Part shown: piece after piece, positions 8,027-17,084 of the stretch
Layout of the letters: every line of letters starts with the position of its first letter
Numbering within the stretch: position 1 is the first letter of the stretch
Source of the DNA: Candidatus Nitrotoga sp. CP45
GTDB lineage: Bacteria > Bacteroidota > Bacteroidia > Flavobacteriales > Flavobacteriaceae
Length of the DNA: 19,574 nt
NCBI GenBank assembly: GCA_943329165.2
Contig: CALQCV020000009.1
Coordinates: 1-19,574, forward strand
Direction: 5' to 3'
Position numbers and translations under genes: made by a program
The notes under the pieces: model-generated
What the model was told of the DNA's origin: nothing
The model's database searches: none
What the model saw: the letters and a program-made list of their open reading frames with translations, nothing else

Positions 8027-10297
8027 ATGAGAAATTTTAAAAATTCTTTATTTTATATTTTCATTACAGGTGGATTCACCTATTTGATGTATAAAATTGT
8101 TGAACAAGGCAAACTACTAGAGGTTGGTAGAAAAATTGTTTCTCCATCATCCACTGATAGTCAATGGACACAGTTTTTATCTTCGCTGTATTACAATTTG
8201 AAGCATCCATTGCCATTGTTGCTATTCCAAATTATTACGATTGTTCTTATTGCTAGAATTTTTGGTTGGATATTTAGAAAAATTGGTCAACCATCTGTTA
8301 TCGGAGAAATAATCGCCGGAATTGTTCTTGGACCATCACTTTTTGGATTGTATTTTCCGGATATGAAAGAAGCACTTTTCCCGCTGGCTTCTCTCGGAAA
8401 TCTTCAATTGTTAAGTCAGATTGGTTTGATACTTTTCATGTTTGTGATAGGGATGGAACTAGACTTGAAAGTTTTGAAAAACAAAGCCAACGAAGCGGTT
8501 GTAATTAGTCACGCGAGTATTGTAATTCCGTTTGCTTTGGGAATAGGTTTATCCTATTATATCTATCATCAATTTGCGCCAGCAGGTGTAGAGTTTTTAT
8601 CCTTTAGTTTGTTCATGGGAATTGCTATGAGTATCACGGCGTTTCCGGTTTTGGCTCGAATTGTTCAGGAACGAGGCATTCATAAAACCCGATTAGGAAC
8701 TATTGTAATCACATGTGCAGCGGCCGATGACATTACGGCTTGGTGTTTATTGGCGGTGGTTATTGCCATTGTAAAAGCAGGAAGTTTTGTGAGTGCGTTG
8801 TATGTTATCGGATTAGCGGTTGCTTATGTTCTAATGATGCTTTTTGTTGTTAAGCCGTTCCTAAAACGAATTGGAGATTTATATGGTAAAAAAGACAATA
8901 TTAAAAAATCAGTTGTAGCTATATTTTTCCTGACGCTTATCGTATCCTCATATTTGACGGAGATCATAGGTATTCACGCATTATTTGGTGCTTTTATGAC
9001 AGGTGTAATTATGCCAGATATATCAAAATTCAGAAATGTTTTTATTGAAAAAGTAGAAGATGTTTCCCTGATTTTATTATTGCCATTATTCTTTGTTTTC
9101 ACTGGATTGCGAACAGAAATAGGTTTAATAAACGAACCTTATTTGTGGGAAGTTACCGGATTTATCATTTTAGTTGCTGTTGCTGGAAAATTCTTTGGAA
9201 GTGCTTTAGCGGCAAAATTTGTTGGACAAAGTTGGCGCGATAGTTTAACAATTGGCGCTTTAATGAACACGCGTGGCTTGATGGAATTGGTAGTGTTAAA
9301 CATTGGATACGAATTGGGTGTGCTTTCACCAAAAGTATTTACCATGATGGTTATTATGGCTTTGGTCACAACTTTTATGACTGGACCGGCATTGGATATC
9401 ATCAATTTTATTTTTAAAACTAAAGACGCCATTATTCCATCAGAGGTTAAAAAGAGTTCCGATTATAATATTCTTATTTCTTTTGGAAACAATCAGAAAG
9501 GAAAATCATTATTGCGTTTGGCAAATAGTCTTCTCAAAAAGCAACCCGATTCTGCAAATGTTACCGCTATGCATTTAACGGTAAGTGATGAAATGCATGC
9601 TTATAATTTGGAAGAATATGAAAAAGAAACGTTTGAACCTATTGTAAAAGAATCTCGAAAACTAGAGCAACATATCACCACTATTTTCAAAGCAACCAAC
9701 GATATTGAAACCGACATTGCCGACATTGCACATGAAGGGAAATACGATTTGGTATTGGTTGGTTTAGGAAAATCTATTTATGAGGGAACTATATTGGGGA
9801 AAGTACTTGGTTTTACTACAAGAATTATCAATCCGGATAGATTGTTGGATAAATTTAAAGGAAAAGAAGGATTATTTGAAAACTCACCTTTTGATGACAG
9901 AACACGTTTGATAATTTCCAAAACCAAAACACCACTTGGTATTTTGATTGATAAAGAATTGCATGAGATCGATAAAGTATTTGTTGGTATTTATAGTGTT
10001 GGCGATGTTTTTCTGATTGATTATGCCCAAAAATTAATATACAATAATGATTCTCATGTTACGATTTTGGACAGTAACGGACATACTAAAAACAACTTTA
10101 TTGTTGAAAATGCTTTAGCTGCTTTAGAACAAAATCATCAGGATAACATCGAAGTATTACATCCAGATCAGCTTAACAAACCATTCTTGCTTCAACAGGA
10201 TTTGATCATTTTTAGTTTAGAAACCTGGAAAAAATTGGTTGATGATGAGGTTTCTTGGTTAACGGATATCCCATCGGTTTTGATTATTAAACCGTAA
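8027..10297 (+). CDS. Cation/proton antiporter of the CPA2 (Kef/Nha-type) family with C-terminal USP-like region
   Basis: An inner-membrane antiporter exchanging Na+ or K+ for H+, probably for pH or cation homeostasis. The 756 residues divide into three parts. There is an extra N-terminal membrane segment (about 8-22) and a linker. A Na_H_Exchanger domain covers about residues 62-455, with GQPSVIGEIIAGIVLGPSLFG (88-108), SITAFPVLARI (202-212), the ion-binding pair in AADDITAW (Asp234-Asp235) and MNTRGLMELVVLNIG. A cytoplasmic part of about 290 residues resembles universal-stress-protein folds (YDLVLVGLGKS near 580-590). The DD pair suggests electrogenic exchange in related carriers, but selectivity cannot be read from sequence. 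The gene is divergent from the MMPL transporter, and its TAA abuts the stop of the next gene on - with no gap. Confidence 0.9.
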   Translation: MRNFKNSLFYIFITGGFTYLMYKIVEQGKLLEVGRKIVSPSSTDSQWTQFLSSLYYNLKHPLPLLLFQIITIVLIARIFGWIFRKIGQPSVIGEIIAGIVLGPSLFGLYFPDMKEALFPLASLGNLQLLSQIGLILFMFVIGMELDLKVLKNKANEAVVISHASIVIPFALGIGLSYYIYHQFAPAGVEFLSFSLFMGIAMSITAFPVLARIVQERGIHKTRLGTIVITCAAADDITAWCLLAVVIAIVKAGSFVSALYVIGLAVAYVLMMLFVVKPFLKRIGDLYGKKDNIKKSVVAIFFLTLIVSSYLTEIIGIHALFGAFMTGVIMPDISKFRNVFIEKVEDVSLILLLPLFFVFTGLRTEIGLINEPYLWEVTGFIILVAVAGKFFGSALAAKFVGQSWRDSLTIGALMNTRGLMELVVLNIGYELGVLSPKVFTMMVIMALVTTFMTGPALDIINFIFKTKDAIIPSEVKKSSDYNILISFGNNQKGKSLLRLANSLLKKQPDSANVTAMHLTVSDEMHAYNLEEYEKETFEPIVKESRKLEQHITTIFKATNDIETDIADIAHEGKYDLVLVGLGKSIYEGTILGKVLGFTTRIINPDRLLDKFKGKEGLFENSPFDDRTRLIISKTKTPLGILIDKELHEIDKVFVGIYSVGDVFLIDYAQKLIYNNDSHVTILDSNGHTKNNFIVENALAALEQNHQDNIEVLHPDQLNKPFLLQQDLIIFSLETWKKLVDDEVSWLTDIPSVLIIKP

Positions 10298-12781
10298 TTA
10301 AAAACCAAAATCAAAAACAAAACTTAGTTTGACTGCTAAGTTATCTTCAAATCGAGACAACTGATTTGGTCCATATCTGTAAAATCCTGTTAATCCAAAT
10401 CCTTTGTATATTTGATTCAATTCAATACCCGATTCAAAAAAACCCCGGTCTAAAGTTTTGTATACAATGCCAATGTGACGTTCTGGATGTTGGAGATTTC
10501 CCCACGCCATTCGAGTTACCAAAACCAATGATGGCCTCACTTTTTTGAACAACTCAATTCTTTTGAGTCCGTGTTTGAATTGAAGCATCACAAACTCACT
10601 CGAGAAAAACTCATTAAAATACATAGTTTCAAAGCTGTTTTTCCCAGCAATGGTTATTCTTTGTAAAAGATTGTCTTTGGTCAAATTATTCGGCGAAGTA
10701 TTATACAAATGTGTTAAAGGAAGCGCTCCAAAAGCATAACCGGCTTGAAGTAAAACAGCCGATTTCTGTCCGTTTAAATATTTTTTTTCATATTCAATTC
10801 GGGTATCAACTTTCCCAAAATCAAAATCATTAGCAAAGAAATTAGGCAACGATTTGGTAAACTGAAAACTGAATTTAGGGAAACGTTTTTCATATTCAAT
10901 TTTACCATTTGGTGTTTGCATAAAATCGCTAAAAGGATTCCATTGTAGCGAAAACATAGCGGTCGACATCGTAAAATCACGATATAACTGACTGTCGTAA
11001 TTAAATGTGTAATTAAATAACGGACGTATTTCGCTATGCGAAAGCTGCCAAATAGTTTCTGTTTTTGGAATAATTTTGGTTTCAATATAGCCGCGCCACG
11101 TTTTGTGATTATAGAAAGTACTGATGTTGATGGGTCTCGGGTCATAAATTTTAAAAACTCTTTTGTCTGTTGCGAAACTTGTACTCGCAATCTCTCGAAC
11201 ATCATCGGTGTAGGTGATACCAATCCATGTATTTGAGAAATTACCAAATCTAAAAGCCGTTCCTAAATTATACTTGATGGTTTCATCTTTCAAACCATAA
11301 GCGGTATACCCTTCAACACGGAGTTTTTTAGAAAAAGTATCATTAGTAATTGCACCAATTCCAATGCGGAATCCTTCAAAATTATTATAGCTTAAAAGAT
11401 GGCGTAAATCAAAATCAAAAGAACCTAATGGCACATAACCATTGATAACTTTTCGTCCAAATTTGATTTTTCTCTCTATATTTTCTTTGGTTATAATACT
11501 GTCTAAAACGGTATAAGTTCTTTCGCTTCGCGTGTCTAAACTATCGGTTCTATTTTGTTTCCAAAAAGCGTCGTCTCTTTTGCTAGCATTATCTTTCACT
11601 TCGATGGCGACAAAAGATTTTTTAATTTTCAGATTGTTATTCACGGTTATATCGAAAGCTTGCATTTCGGAAGAAAGATAGGTGAAATCAGAAGCTGTTT
11701 TTTTCGAATTGGTGTCATCATTTTCGGCAGCAAACTCAATTCGACCGCCTAAAATTGATGTTGGTTCTTTGCTTTTACCCTTAACAATTTTGAAATTTTT
11801 CCGAATAGGAAACCATATTTTTTCTTCGGCAAAATAAGCAAATTCATGCACTCCAGTAATATCTAAAACGCCACGAATGCGCATCACCGCTTTAGCAATT
11901 GCGTGGTTTTCTTGATCAACATACAGTAATCCTTCCAAGCCCTTCTTGTTTTTATTTTTAAAATATAAAACAATCACTTGTCGATTATCAATTGAAGTTG
12001 TGTCAAGTATTTTATAACGGTATTCTTTGAGCGCTGCGCTGTAAATTGGACTTTTATACTTGGTTTCAAAAAGTTCGTATTTATCGTCATAAATAGAAAA
12101 CGACTGTAAATCAAATCCCAAAAACTCATAAATAGGTTCTTTAAAACCAGCCATTTTTGTACCCAAAATAGTTTCTTTCAGGATTGGTTTTTCAAACTGA
12201 AATTGCGATACTTTTTCGGTTAGAAACAAATGCTGTTTGTCAATAATCTTTTTAAACTTATAATCGGACGAATCTATTTTGGCAATTTTTTCTTTGGAGA
12301 CAGCATTTACAAAAACGGTGTCAATTCTCCCAACAATCGAGTCAGGATTGGCCGTGACTACTAATTTATTATAGGATTTGAATTCAAAACTGCGCAGCTT
12401 TTTTTGTGGATTGTTGTTTTCTTTTTCTTGAATTACTTTAGTGATAATGGCGTTGGCCGGATTTACATTGGAAATAGTTACTTCTTTTAGGGTATCAATT
12501 TTTGGCAAAAGATAAAGCGTAAAAAAGGTCTTTATTTCAAATAGTGAAATGGTTTTTGGTTCATAACCAATGTAGGAAATCGTCAATGTTTCAGGTTGTG
12601 ATGCCAAAAGGAAATTAAACTTTCCATCAACATCGGCAATGGTAGCAAATCCATTCTCGGTTTTTATAGTGGCAAAAGGAAGTGCTTTTTTGGTTTGGGA
12701 ATCTTTTATAATTCCATTGACTTGGAATTGTGCTTGGAGCGACAGCGGGAAGAATAAAAACAGTAGAAATAGTCGCTTCAT
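10298..12781 (-). CDS. DUF5686 outer-membrane protein with carboxypeptidase-regulatory-like N-terminal domain
   Basis: An 827-residue exported protein of unknown function, common in Bacteroidetes. The signal peptide MKRLFLLFLFFPLSLQAQ (1-18) is followed by a CarboxypepD_reg-like beta-sandwich (about 19-95: VNGIIKDSQTKKALPFATI, then YIGYEP), as found at the start of TonB-dependent transporters. A DUF5686 region follows, and the C-terminal half looks like an outer-membrane barrel ending LSFVFDFGF, with the terminal Phe usual in such proteins. There is no TonB plug, so it is not a SusC-type receptor. The open frame reaches a TAC/ATG-like start at 12844, but those 21 codons cross the frr terminator and precede the signal peptide, so the ATG at 12781 is preferred. 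It faces the antiporter gene stop to stop. Confidence 0.85.
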   Translation of the reverse strand: MKRLFLLFLFFPLSLQAQFQVNGIIKDSQTKKALPFATIKTENGFATIADVDGKFNFLLASQPETLTISYIGYEPKTISLFEIKTFFTLYLLPKIDTLKEVTISNVNPANAIITKVIQEKENNNPQKKLRSFEFKSYNKLVVTANPDSIVGRIDTVFVNAVSKEKIAKIDSSDYKFKKIIDKQHLFLTEKVSQFQFEKPILKETILGTKMAGFKEPIYEFLGFDLQSFSIYDDKYELFETKYKSPIYSAALKEYRYKILDTTSIDNRQVIVLYFKNKNKKGLEGLLYVDQENHAIAKAVMRIRGVLDITGVHEFAYFAEEKIWFPIRKNFKIVKGKSKEPTSILGGRIEFAAENDDTNSKKTASDFTYLSSEMQAFDITVNNNLKIKKSFVAIEVKDNASKRDDAFWKQNRTDSLDTRSERTYTVLDSIITKENIERKIKFGRKVINGYVPLGSFDFDLRHLLSYNNFEGFRIGIGAITNDTFSKKLRVEGYTAYGLKDETIKYNLGTAFRFGNFSNTWIGITYTDDVREIASTSFATDKRVFKIYDPRPINISTFYNHKTWRGYIETKIIPKTETIWQLSHSEIRPLFNYTFNYDSQLYRDFTMSTAMFSLQWNPFSDFMQTPNGKIEYEKRFPKFSFQFTKSLPNFFANDFDFGKVDTRIEYEKKYLNGQKSAVLLQAGYAFGALPLTHLYNTSPNNLTKDNLLQRITIAGKNSFETMYFNEFFSSEFVMLQFKHGLKRIELFKKVRPSLVLVTRMAWGNLQHPERHIGIVYKTLDRGFFESGIELNQIYKGFGLTGFYRYGPNQLSRFEDNLAVKLSFVFDFGF

Positions 12782-12822
12782 TTCAAAGTGATTGGCACAG
12801 TATATTTGACAAAAATAAGAAT

Positions 12823-12856
12823 AAAAAAATCCGTCTCGATACATCAGGACGGATTT
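12823..12856 (-). terminator. Intrinsic terminator downstream of frr
   Basis: On the - strand AAATCCGTC (12856-12848) pairs with GACGGATTT (12835-12827), a 9-bp perfect stem with a 12-nt loop, followed by seven T residues in all. It begins 18 nt after the frr stop codon. It separates frr from the DUF5686 gene on the same strand. Confidence 0.85.
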
Positions 12857-12874
12857 AATATTGAATCAACAAAG

Positions 12875-13435
12875 TTATACTTTCATAATTTCGGCTTCTT
12901 TGATAGCCAAATGCTCATCCACTTTTCGGATAAAACCGTCCGTTAGTTTTTGAATGTCATCTTCAGCAGATTTACAAATATCTTCAGAAGCACCCTCTTT
13001 TTCTAGTTTTTTGATATCAGTGTTGGCATCTTTACGGGCGTTTCTTATCCCGATTTTAGCATCTTCCGCTTCCGCTTTGGCTTGTTTTACTAAGTCGCGT
13101 CTTCTTTCTTCTGTCAAAGCAGGCACATTAATGATAATGTTTTCACCGTTATTCATCGGGTTGAAACCAAGATTAGCAATCATGATTGCTTTTTCAATCG
13201 GATGCAACATGCTTTTTTCATATGGCTGAATGGTAATTGTTCTAGCATCAGGAACATTCACGTTGGAAACTTGAGATAGCGGTGTTTGAGAACCGTAATA
13301 GTCTACAAAAACGCTTCCCAACATTTGCGGTGATGCTTTTCCGGCGCGAATATTTAAAAATTCTTTTTCTAAATGTGCAATAGTACCGTCCATCGATTCT
13401 TTTGTACTGTCTAAAATAAATTCTATTTCTTCCAT
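12875..13435 (-). CDS. frr: Ribosome recycling factor
   Basis: Splits post-termination ribosomes together with EF-G. The 186 residues match the usual length near 185. Family features are LNIRAGKASPQML (about residues 28-40), VDYYGSQTPLSQVSNVNVPDARTI (44-67, hinge and domain II), the QPYEK segment (70-74) and the charged helix PALTEERRRDLVKQAK (about 104-119) of the three-helix bundle. The ATG at 13435 starts directly with the conserved N terminus MEEIEFILDSTKESM. It lies 148 nt downstream of pyrH, the classic bacterial pairing, and is followed by a strong terminator, so pyrH-frr is probably one transcript. The gap is filled by a repeat array. Confidence 0.97.
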   Translation of the reverse strand: MEEIEFILDSTKESMDGTIAHLEKEFLNIRAGKASPQMLGSVFVDYYGSQTPLSQVSNVNVPDARTITIQPYEKSMLHPIEKAIMIANLGFNPMNNGENIIINVPALTEERRRDLVKQAKAEAEDAKIGIRNARKDANTDIKKLEKEGASEDICKSAEDDIQKLTDGFIRKVDEHLAIKEAEIMKV

Positions 13436-13443
13436 TGTTTAAA

Positions 13444-13587
13444 AGTTATCAGTCTCAGTCCCAGTTTTCAGTGTCACTTTTGCTGTGACTGTTTACTGCG
13501 ACTGTAAACTATTTTTGTTTTAAAATGTCTCATAATCAGTTATCAGCGCCAATTTTACTGCGACTGTCAACTGTGACTGCGAACTAT
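13444..13587. repeat. Degenerate 6-7-mer array filling the pyrH-frr gap
   Basis: Short ACTG-based units fill the gap: ACTGCGACTGTAAACTAT at 13495-13512, a longer variant at 13557-13587 that runs into the pyrH stop codon (13584-13586), and CAGTCTCAGTCCCAG-type units at 13451-13465. AGTTATCAG occurs twice (13444-13452 and 13538-13546). The two halves look like a duplicated block of about 70-90 nt that has diverged. Confidence 0.75.
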
Positions 13588-14294
13588 ATTTTTACCACGG
13601 TTCCAACATTTTCACCGTTGCAAATTTTTAACAAATTTCCTTTTTTATTCATATCAAAAACCACAATTGGCAATGCATTTTCCTGACTTAAAGTAAAGGC
13701 TGTAGAATCCATTACGTTCAATCCTTTTTTGATAACATCGTCAAAAGTAATGCTTTCAAATTTTACTGCATTTGCATTTTTTTCAGGATCAGCATCATAA
13801 ATTCCATCAACACGCGTTCCTTTCAAAATCACATCAGCATGTACTTCAACGCCACGAAGAACAGCAGCAGTATCAGTCGTAAAATAAGGGTTTCCTGTTC
13901 CCGCACCAAAAATAACAATCCTTCCTTTTTCAAGGTGACGCACCGCTCTTCTTTTGATATATGGCTCGGCAATCGCTTCAATTTTTAAAGCCGTTTGTAA
14001 ACGTGTTAACATTCCTTTATCTTCCAATGCGCCTTGAAGAGCCATTCCGTTGATAACCGTTGCCAACATTCCCATGTAATCACCTTGAACTCTATCCATA
14101 CCATTACTAGCACCGGCAATTCCTCTAAAAATATTTCCACCACCAATAACAATGGCAATTTCAACACCTTTACTATGAATTTCTTTAATCTCATCAGCAT
14201 ATTCAGCAAGACGTTTTGGATCAATTCCGTACTGTCTGTCTCCCATTAAAGCTTCACCACTAAGTTTTAGAAGAATTCTTTTGTATTTCATCAT
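13584..14294 (-). CDS. pyrH: UMP kinase (uridylate kinase)
   Basis: Phosphorylates UMP to UDP in pyrimidine nucleotide synthesis; it is a cytoplasmic hexamer of the amino-acid kinase fold. From the ATG at 14294 it has 236 residues (235 if the adjacent ATG at 14291 is used), the usual length. Motifs are [13 protein letters not shown] (4-16, phosphate loop), [10 protein letters not shown] (about 50-59), the acidic UMP-binding segment [23 protein letters not shown] (about 132-144) and [11 protein letters not shown]. The open frame continues 25 codons further upstream to 14369, but that stretch contains the TATATTTG promoter box at 14311-14318 and is not conserved-looking. It is followed by frr. 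Confidence 0.96.
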   Translation of the reverse strand: MMKYKRILLKLSGEALMGDRQYGIDPKRLAEYADEIKEIHSKGVEIAIVIGGGNIFRGIAGASNGMDRVQGDYMGMLATVINGMALQGALEDKGMLTRLQTALKIEAIAEPYIKRRAVRHLEKGRIVIFGAGTGNPYFTTDTAAVLRGVEVHADVILKGTRVDGIYDADPEKNANAVKFESITFDDVIKKGLNVMDSTAFTLSQENALPIVVFDMNKKGNLLKICNGENVGTVVKI

Positions 14295-14310
14295 GTTGTT
14301 TTTAGTGATG

Positions 14311-14318
14311 CAAATATA
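14311..14318 (-). promoter_or_regulatory. -7 box of the pyrH promoter
   Basis: The - strand reads TATATTTGCATC, an exact -7 consensus 17 nt upstream of the ATG at 14294, so the leader would be about 10 nt. It lies inside the apparent N-terminal extension of the pyrH frame and so decides the start. Confidence 0.6.
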
Positions 14319-14398
14319 AACATATTCTGTTTTTTTATAGTATTTGACAAAAAGAATGTTGCCTAACAATTGTCATGTTTTTTGATTGATGGGTTTTG

Positions 14399-14406
14399 TA
14401 ACTTCG
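14399..14406 (+). promoter_or_regulatory. -7 box of the thioredoxin-like gene
   Basis: TAACTTCG matches TAnnTTTG with one change. It is followed after about 5 nt by the likely start and then by the ATG at 14425. A TTTG at 14381-14384 is slightly too close for an ideal -33 element. Confidence 0.45.
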
Positions 14407-14424
14407 CAACATCAAAAAGCAGTT

Positions 14425-15039
14425 ATGAAATCCATTATAGAAAATAGCCTTTCGCAAAGTCATAGTTATGTTGACTATAGAAATCACATCAAGGACTTAC
14501 TAAAAGAAGGGAAATCAACAGGAAAAGAACAATCGCAAGCATTGACAGATTATAGTGAATTAAACGAAACCAGAATGAATCGTTTAGAGAAAACTATTTT
14601 AATTGCTGATGAAAATGTACAAAAACTACAGGTTTTGGAAAAGGAATATATTTGGTTAGTTATTTCCGAAGGTTGGTGTGGCGATGCAGCGCAAATTGTC
14701 CCAGTAATACATAAAATGGCAAAGCTTTCAGAAAAAATAGATTTAAAGATTGTTTTTCGCGATGAAAATGATGACTTGATGAATTTGTTTTTAACCAATG
14801 GGGCCAAGTCAATTCCTAAGTTACTTATTCTTGATAAAAATACCTTAGAAGTTTTGGGCGATTTCGGACCCAGACCAATAGGCGCAATAAAATTAATTTT
14901 GGATTATAAAAAGCAACATCGTCTGATAGATGACAAAGCTAAAACCGATTTGCAACTTTGGTATTTGCATGACAGAGGAGTATCAACTCAAAACGAAATT
15001 ATGGATTTGATGCATGCTTTGGATCAAAAGATGGTGTAA
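14425..15039 (+). CDS. Thioredoxin-fold family protein with single-cysteine WCGD site
   Basis: A 204-residue soluble protein without a signal peptide. A thioredoxin fold is indicated by the strand IWLVISEGWCGDAAQIVPVIHKMA (about residues 76-99) and by the cis-Pro region KSIPKLLIL. The active-site position reads Trp84-Cys85-Gly86-Asp87, so the second cysteine of CxxC is missing. This fits the Thioredoxin_9-like group, whose role is unclear and which cannot do classical dithiol exchange alone. The frame is open to an ATG at 14386, but the promoter box at 14399-14406 lies between, and residues from MKSIIENSLSQSHSYVDYR read like the true N terminus. It is divergent from pyrH, and its 3' end overlaps the convergent barrel gene by 16 nt. 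Confidence 0.8.
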   Translation: MKSIIENSLSQSHSYVDYRNHIKDLLKEGKSTGKEQSQALTDYSELNETRMNRLEKTILIADENVQKLQVLEKEYIWLVISEGWCGDAAQIVPVIHKMAKLSEKIDLKIVFRDENDDLMNLFLTNGAKSIPKLLILDKNTLEVLGDFGPRPIGAIKLILDYKKQHRLIDDKAKTDLQLWYLHDRGVSTQNEIMDLMHALDQKMV

Positions 15040-15581
15040 TTTATTCCTAAACTTAAACTTCCTATTTTATCAATTCCATTTTTAGTGAAACCATATTGAC
15101 AAAGTTCAATAAAAAACCCTATACCTTCGTCTGATTCAATACCGAGACTAATTTTTTGAAAATCGCCCGACAAGCTTCCTCTTCCTAATGCAAATGATTT
15201 TCCGTAACCAGGCTCAATATATATTCTAGTTTCATCACCAACTAACGGACTTAATTTTAGCGTTGCAAATAAAGGAACAGCAACAAGACATTCATTGGCT
15301 TTCCAATCTATTCCGGTGTTAATTCCGAGTGCGAGCCATTTACGCAAATGTGTTCCATATCCAACTCTGGTACTCAATCCATCGAACAAAAAAAACGGTT
15401 CTTTTTCTCCTGTGTATTGGTTAATTTCTCCATGATGTTGGTTTACTCTTAAAGGCACCGAGAAATCAAACTTTGTATATGTGTATGATGATTCGTCTTT
15501 TGATTCATCAGAACTTTTAGTTGCTTGTGAAAAACCAAACTGGTATAGTAAAAAAACGAAGAATAAAAATAAGCGCTTCAT
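15024..15581 (-). CDS. Small secreted outer-membrane beta-barrel-like protein
   Basis: A 185-residue protein of unknown function. It has a signal peptide (MKRLFLFFVFLLYQFGFSQ, 1-19), a Ser/Asp/Glu-rich linker (TKSSDESKDESS), then alternating strands and a C-terminal LGINYTIF with a final Phe, as in outer-membrane barrels. The frame extends to 15641, but the extra 20 codons lie inside truB and precede the signal peptide. The ATG at 15581 is 1 nt after the truB stop (TAA-A-ATG), which suggests translational coupling. It is the last gene of the ftsX-uppP-truB cluster and ends inside the convergent thioredoxin-like gene. I do not recognise a named family. Confidence 0.7.
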   Translation of the reverse strand: MKRLFLFFVFLLYQFGFSQATKSSDESKDESSYTYTKFDFSVPLRVNQHHGEINQYTGEKEPFFLFDGLSTRVGYGTHLRKWLALGINTGIDWKANECLVAVPLFATLKLSPLVGDETRIYIEPGYGKSFALGRGSLSGDFQKISLGIESDEGIGFFIELCQYGFTKNGIDKIGSLSLGINYTIF

Positions 15582-15582
15582 T

Positions 15583-16269
15583 TTAACTTTTACCCTCAAA
15601 TTCTTCTGGAGAAACTCCGTTTTCCACAGAGAAATCTCCAATTTTTGTTCGACGTAAAACCGATAAATGTGCTCCAGAATTCAAGGATTTTCCAAAGTCA
15701 AAAGCTAGAGAACGAATGTATGTTCCTTTGCTGCATAATACACGAAATTCAATTTCAGGCAAATCAAATTTTGTAATTTCAAATTCATATAGTGTAGTTT
15801 TTCTGGACGAAATTTCAACTGTCGAACCTGCGCGGGCGTGCTCGTATAATCGCTTTCCGTCTTTTTTTATGGCGGAGAAAATAGGTGGTTTTTGGTCAAT
15901 TTCACCAATAAATTGTTTTACCGTTTCCAGAATTAATTTGGCGGTAATATGTTCGGTTGGGAAAGTAGCGTCAACTTCCGTTTCTAAATCATAGGAAGGC
16001 GTTGTAGCACCAACGGTAATCGTTCCGGTATATTCTTTAGCTTGTGCCTGAATTTCTGTAATTCGCTTTGTAAATTTTCCGGTGCAGACAATTAGTAAGC
16101 CGGTTGCCAAAGGATCTAAGGTACCTGCGTGACCAATTTTGAATTTCTTAGGAAGATCGTATTTGCGTTTTAAAATGTACTTCAATTTGTTCACTGCTTG
16201 AAAAGAAGACCATTTCAAGGGTTTGTCAATTAAAAGGACTTGACCTTCTAAAAAGTCTTCGGCAGTCAT
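15583..16269 (-). CDS. truB: tRNA pseudouridine-55 synthase
   Basis: Converts U55 of the T loop of most tRNAs to pseudouridine. It has 228 residues, shorter than E. coli TruB because the extended C-terminal PUA part is reduced. Motifs are LLIDKPLKWSSFQAVN (12-27), the catalytic loop GHAGTLDPLATG (46-57) with the nucleophile Asp52, the KEYTGTITVGATTPSYD segment, PPIFSAIKKDGKRLYEHAR, and RVLCSKGTYIRSLAFDFG. The ATG overlaps the uppP stop codon in a TAATG junction, so the two are translationally coupled. Confidence 0.96.
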   Translation of the reverse strand: MTAEDFLEGQVLLIDKPLKWSSFQAVNKLKYILKRKYDLPKKFKIGHAGTLDPLATGLLIVCTGKFTKRITEIQAQAKEYTGTITVGATTPSYDLETEVDATFPTEHITAKLILETVKQFIGEIDQKPPIFSAIKKDGKRLYEHARAGSTVEISSRKTTLYEFEITKFDLPEIEFRVLCSKGTYIRSLAFDFGKSLNSGAHLSVLRRTKIGDFSVENGVSPEEFEGKS

Positions 16270-17066
16270 TAGATTGTCGTTAATTTCATAATCCAGAAAT
16301 GGATAATTAGAATAGCCAATCCGGCTATAATTCGGTAATAACCAAACATTTTAAATCCGTGTTTTGATAAGTATCCGATGAAAGATTTTATAGCTAACAT
16401 CGCTACGACAAATCCAACTACGTTGCCAAGAATCAATAAATTGATTTGTTCATGCGACAAAACAAAACCATCTTTGTAGTAGTCGTAACATTTTTTAACC
16501 GTTGCGCCAAGCATAGTAGGAACGGCAAGGAAAAACGAAAATTCAGCGGCAGTTGTTCTTGATAATTTCTGTGACATTCCACCAATGATACTCGCGCCAC
16601 TTCGGGAAACTCCGGGAATCATCGCTAAACATTGGAACAATCCAATTTTTAATGCAGTTGTATAACTTATTTTTTTAGTTTCCTGTATTTCTTCTTTATT
16701 GACGAACCAATCATCAACTTTCAGTAAAATGATTCCGCCCAAAACCAAAGAAACAGCCACAGTGACTGGATTTTCCAATAAGGCATCAATCTTTTTGCTG
16801 AAAAGCAAGCCAAAAACTACTGCCGGAATAAAAGCAACAAATAGCTTAAAATAAAAATCAAGTGTTTGAAAAAACCTTTTGAAATATAAAACAACTACCG
16901 AAAGGATGGCGCCAAGCTGAATCACAACGGTAAATAATTTGGTAAAATCGTCATGAGCAATACCAAAAAATGACGAAGCAATAATGATATGACCTGTAGA
17001 AGAGACAGGAAGAAATTCTGTTATTCCTTCAATGATAGCTAAAACAATAGCTTGAATATAATCCAT
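16269..17066 (-). CDS. uppP: Undecaprenyl-diphosphatase (BacA type)
   Basis: An inner-membrane enzyme that dephosphorylates undecaprenyl diphosphate to recycle the lipid carrier of peptidoglycan and other envelope polymers. It has 265 residues and about eight membrane segments. Both catalytic motifs are present: [16 protein letters not shown] (11-26, with Glu13 and Glu17) and [10 protein letters not shown] (151-160, with Arg155). The ATG at 17066 begins directly with [14 protein letters not shown]. The 134-nt gap to the DUF3098 gene upstream holds a nonamer array, and the 3' end overlaps truB by 1 nt. Confidence 0.97.
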   Translation of the reverse strand: MDYIQAIVLAIIEGITEFLPVSSTGHIIIASSFFGIAHDDFTKLFTVVIQLGAILSVVVLYFKRFFQTLDFYFKLFVAFIPAVVFGLLFSKKIDALLENPVTVAVSLVLGGIILLKVDDWFVNKEEIQETKKISYTTALKIGLFQCLAMIPGVSRSGASIIGGMSQKLSRTTAAEFSFFLAVPTMLGATVKKCYDYYKDGFVLSHEQINLLILGNVVGFVVAMLAIKSFIGYLSKHGFKMFGYYRIIAGLAILIIHFWIMKLTTI

Positions 17067-17084
17067 TAATTAGATTGTTATATA

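Noticed and set aside
10774..11247. 157-codon open frame on - within the DUF5686 gene
   Set aside because: It lies wholly inside a well-supported gene in another frame, and its product looks like low-complexity shadow sequence without a recognisable domain.
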